A stretch of DNA of 64,000 nt from an uncultured Prevotellaceae bacterium. GTDB taxonomy: Bacteria > Bacteroidota > Bacteroidia > Bacteroidales > Muribaculaceae. The notes beneath the pieces were generated by a model, which had not been told where the DNA came from, did no database searches, and saw only the letters and a list, made by a program, of their open reading frames with translations. The DNA lies in NCBI GenBank assembly GCA_947302275.1, contig CAMYUW010000009.1, forward strand, positions 1 to 64,000. Reading direction: 5' to 3'. The position numbers were made by a program, and so were the translations under genes. Shown piece after piece: positions 62,876 to 64,000 of the stretch. Each line of letters opens with the position of its first letter. Within the stretch, counting starts at the first letter, position 1.

Positions 62876-64000
62876 TTACTTCTTGTCGCGTACCTCGTTG
62901 CGCTCGTGGCGTTTCAACGCCTTGGGCTCAATGTTCATGCGCTCACCCTCGAGCAGCGAGATAACACCATCCACAGCCTTGTCGGCGGCTACTTGCTCGC
63001 GCTTGCGGGCAGCCTGACACTCGGGACAGTTGCACTCACTGTGATACTCAGTGGGCTCGGTGTAAGTCGTGATCACGCCCTCGAAATTGCGCAATACCAC
63101 CTTACCCGGTGCCTGTGAGATGACGTACTGGGGCATGACAGGCGTCTTTCCGCCGCCACCGGGAGCGTCCACCACGAAAGTGGGCACGCAGTAGCCGCTG
63201 GTGTGGCCACGCAGACCCTCGATAATCTCGATACCCTTGCTGACGGGAGTGCGGAAATGCTCCAGACCCATCGACAAGTCACACTGATAGATGTAATAAG
63301 GACGTACGCGAATCTTAACGATCTCATGCACGAGTTTCTTCATCACGTGAACGCAGTCGTTCACACCGCGCAGCAGCACACTCTGGTTGCCCAGGGGGAT
63401 ACCGGCATTGGCCAGCATCTCGCAAGCACGGCTCGACTCGGGAGTCACCTCGTTGGGATGGTTGAAGTGGGTATTGATCCAGATGGGATGATACTTCTTC
63501 AACATGTCACACAACTCGGGCGTGATGCGCTGCGGGCAAACCACGGGAGTGCGGGTACCCAAGCGGACAATCTCCACATGAGGAATTTTCCTCAATTCCG
63601 AGATGATGTACTCCAAGCGCTTGTCGCTCACCATCAGAGCGTCGCCACCCGAAAGGAGGACGTCGCGCACGGTGGGCGTGTTGCGGATATACTCCAGTGC
63701 CTTCTCGATGCGGTCCATGCCACACTCGTTGTCGGTCTGTCCGGCAAAGCGGCGACGGGTACAGTGGCGGCAATACATCGAGCACATGTCGGTGATAAGG
63801 AACAGCACGCGGTCAGGATAACGGTGAGTCAGACCAGGCGTGGGAGAATCCTCATCCTCATGCAAGGGGTCGAGCAGATCGGCAGCAGCCTGATGGGTCT
63901 CAAGACCGGTGGGGATGCACTGACGACGGATGGGATCACAGGGATCATCGGGATTGATGAGGCTCAGATAGTAAGGCGTAATCGCCATGCGCAGGGTTTT
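62876..64000 (-). CDS. kamA: Lysine 2,3-aminomutase, N-terminus cut by the window end
   Basis: The track shows 370 residues from a Met at 63988, but the frame stays open to 64000 (KTLR precedes the Met) and the family is about 415 residues, so the true start lies outside the window. The radical-SAM cluster motif is intact ([14 protein letters not shown]), as are [18 protein letters not shown] and the PLP lysine region [15 protein letters not shown]. It converts L-lysine to L-beta-lysine, the first step of the pathway. The C-terminal [13 protein letters not shown] zinc-type tail is present. A 70-bp gap separates it from the kamB-like gene. Confidence 0.93.
   Translation of the reverse strand, partial: KTLRMAITPYYLSLINPDDPCDPIRRQCIPTGLETHQAAADLLDPLHEDEDSPTPGLTHRYPDRVLFLITDMCSMYCRHCTRRRFAGQTDNECGMDRIEKALEYIRNTPTVRDVLLSGGDALMVSDKRLEYIISELRKIPHVEIVRLGTRTPVVCPQRITPELCDMLKKYHPIWINTHFNHPNEVTPESSRACEMLANAGIPLGNQSVLLRGVNDCVHVMKKLVHEIVKIRVRPYYIYQCDLSMGLEHFRTPVSKGIEIIEGLRGHTSGYCVPTFVVDAPGGGGKTPVMPQYVISQAPGKVVLRNFEGVITTYTEPTEYHSECNCPECQAARKREQVAADKAVDGVISLLEGERMNIEPKALKRHERNEVRDKK

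Overview
The window looks like a chromosomal contig of a gut-type Bacteroidales (phylum Bacteroidota). The evidence is two SusC/SusD polysaccharide utilisation loci (PULs), a SusE/F-like lipoprotein, a DUF6377-type transmembrane regulator, TAnnTTTG promoter -7 boxes, weak ribosome binding sites, and secreted proteins with C-terminal dockerin-like repeats. The family cannot be fixed by eye; Muribaculaceae- or Prevotellaceae-like is my inference. No rRNA, tRNA, complete tmRNA, CRISPR array or transposase gene was recognised.

Layout. (1) 83-9377: a minus-strand PUL (SusC, SusD, a triple-repeat SusE/F-like lipoprotein, a clan GH-D glycosidase) with a divergent DUF6377-type regulator. (2) 9400-13700: a variable island. 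It holds a translationally coupled DUF3791-DUF3990-DUF3791 operon (DUF3990 is an ADP-ribosyltransferase-fold family), an AT-rich SEC-C protein gene, a decayed second copy of the DUF operon, and three structured repeats. Two of the repeats end in a sequence resembling the 3' end of tmRNA followed by a terminator. (3) 13731-24098: a second, plus-strand PUL (SusC, SusD, a GH43-like discoidin/FN3 protein, a GH144-like endo-glucanase, a GH3 beta-glucosidase), probably for a beta-1,2-glucan.

(4) 24322-37461: the most striking locus, six tightly packed plus-strand genes: a membrane SpoIIE phosphatase fused to an RsbW-like kinase domain, a STAS antagonist, a putative outer-membrane barrel, a 2418-residue C-A-T-C-A-T-R non-ribosomal peptide synthetase, a MATE exporter and a phosphopantetheinyl transferase. 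It reads as a self-contained system to make, activate and export a (probably N-acylated) dipeptide aldehyde, with its own partner-switch signalling pair. A VanX-like D-Ala-D-Ala dipeptidase gene converges on it.

(5) 38642-45237: an AT-rich accessory or defence-like stretch with an MmeI-like type IIG restriction-modification enzyme, two small unknown genes (one membrane-anchored), an HNH-like protein, a short basic ORF and a macrodomain-like protein. (6) 45695-51142: two convergent secreted proteins with dockerin-like C-termini, one with five tandem modules, separated by palindromic non-coding elements. (7) 51531-51959: a structured leader and a truncated secreted ORF.

(8) 52112-64000: a minus-strand lysine fermentation cluster in transcription order kamA (cut by the window end), kamB-like, MutS-like kamC, kamD, kamE, CoA-transferase subunit B, crotonase, 3-hydroxyacyl-CoA dehydrogenase, acyl-CoA dehydrogenase, etfB, etfA. 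Lysine would be isomerised by the aminomutases and carried to butyryl-CoA; kdd, kce, kal and the CoA-transferase A subunit are not here and may lie beyond the window. Three copies of a large A/T-rich hairpin repeat with a conserved core sit between the last four genes.
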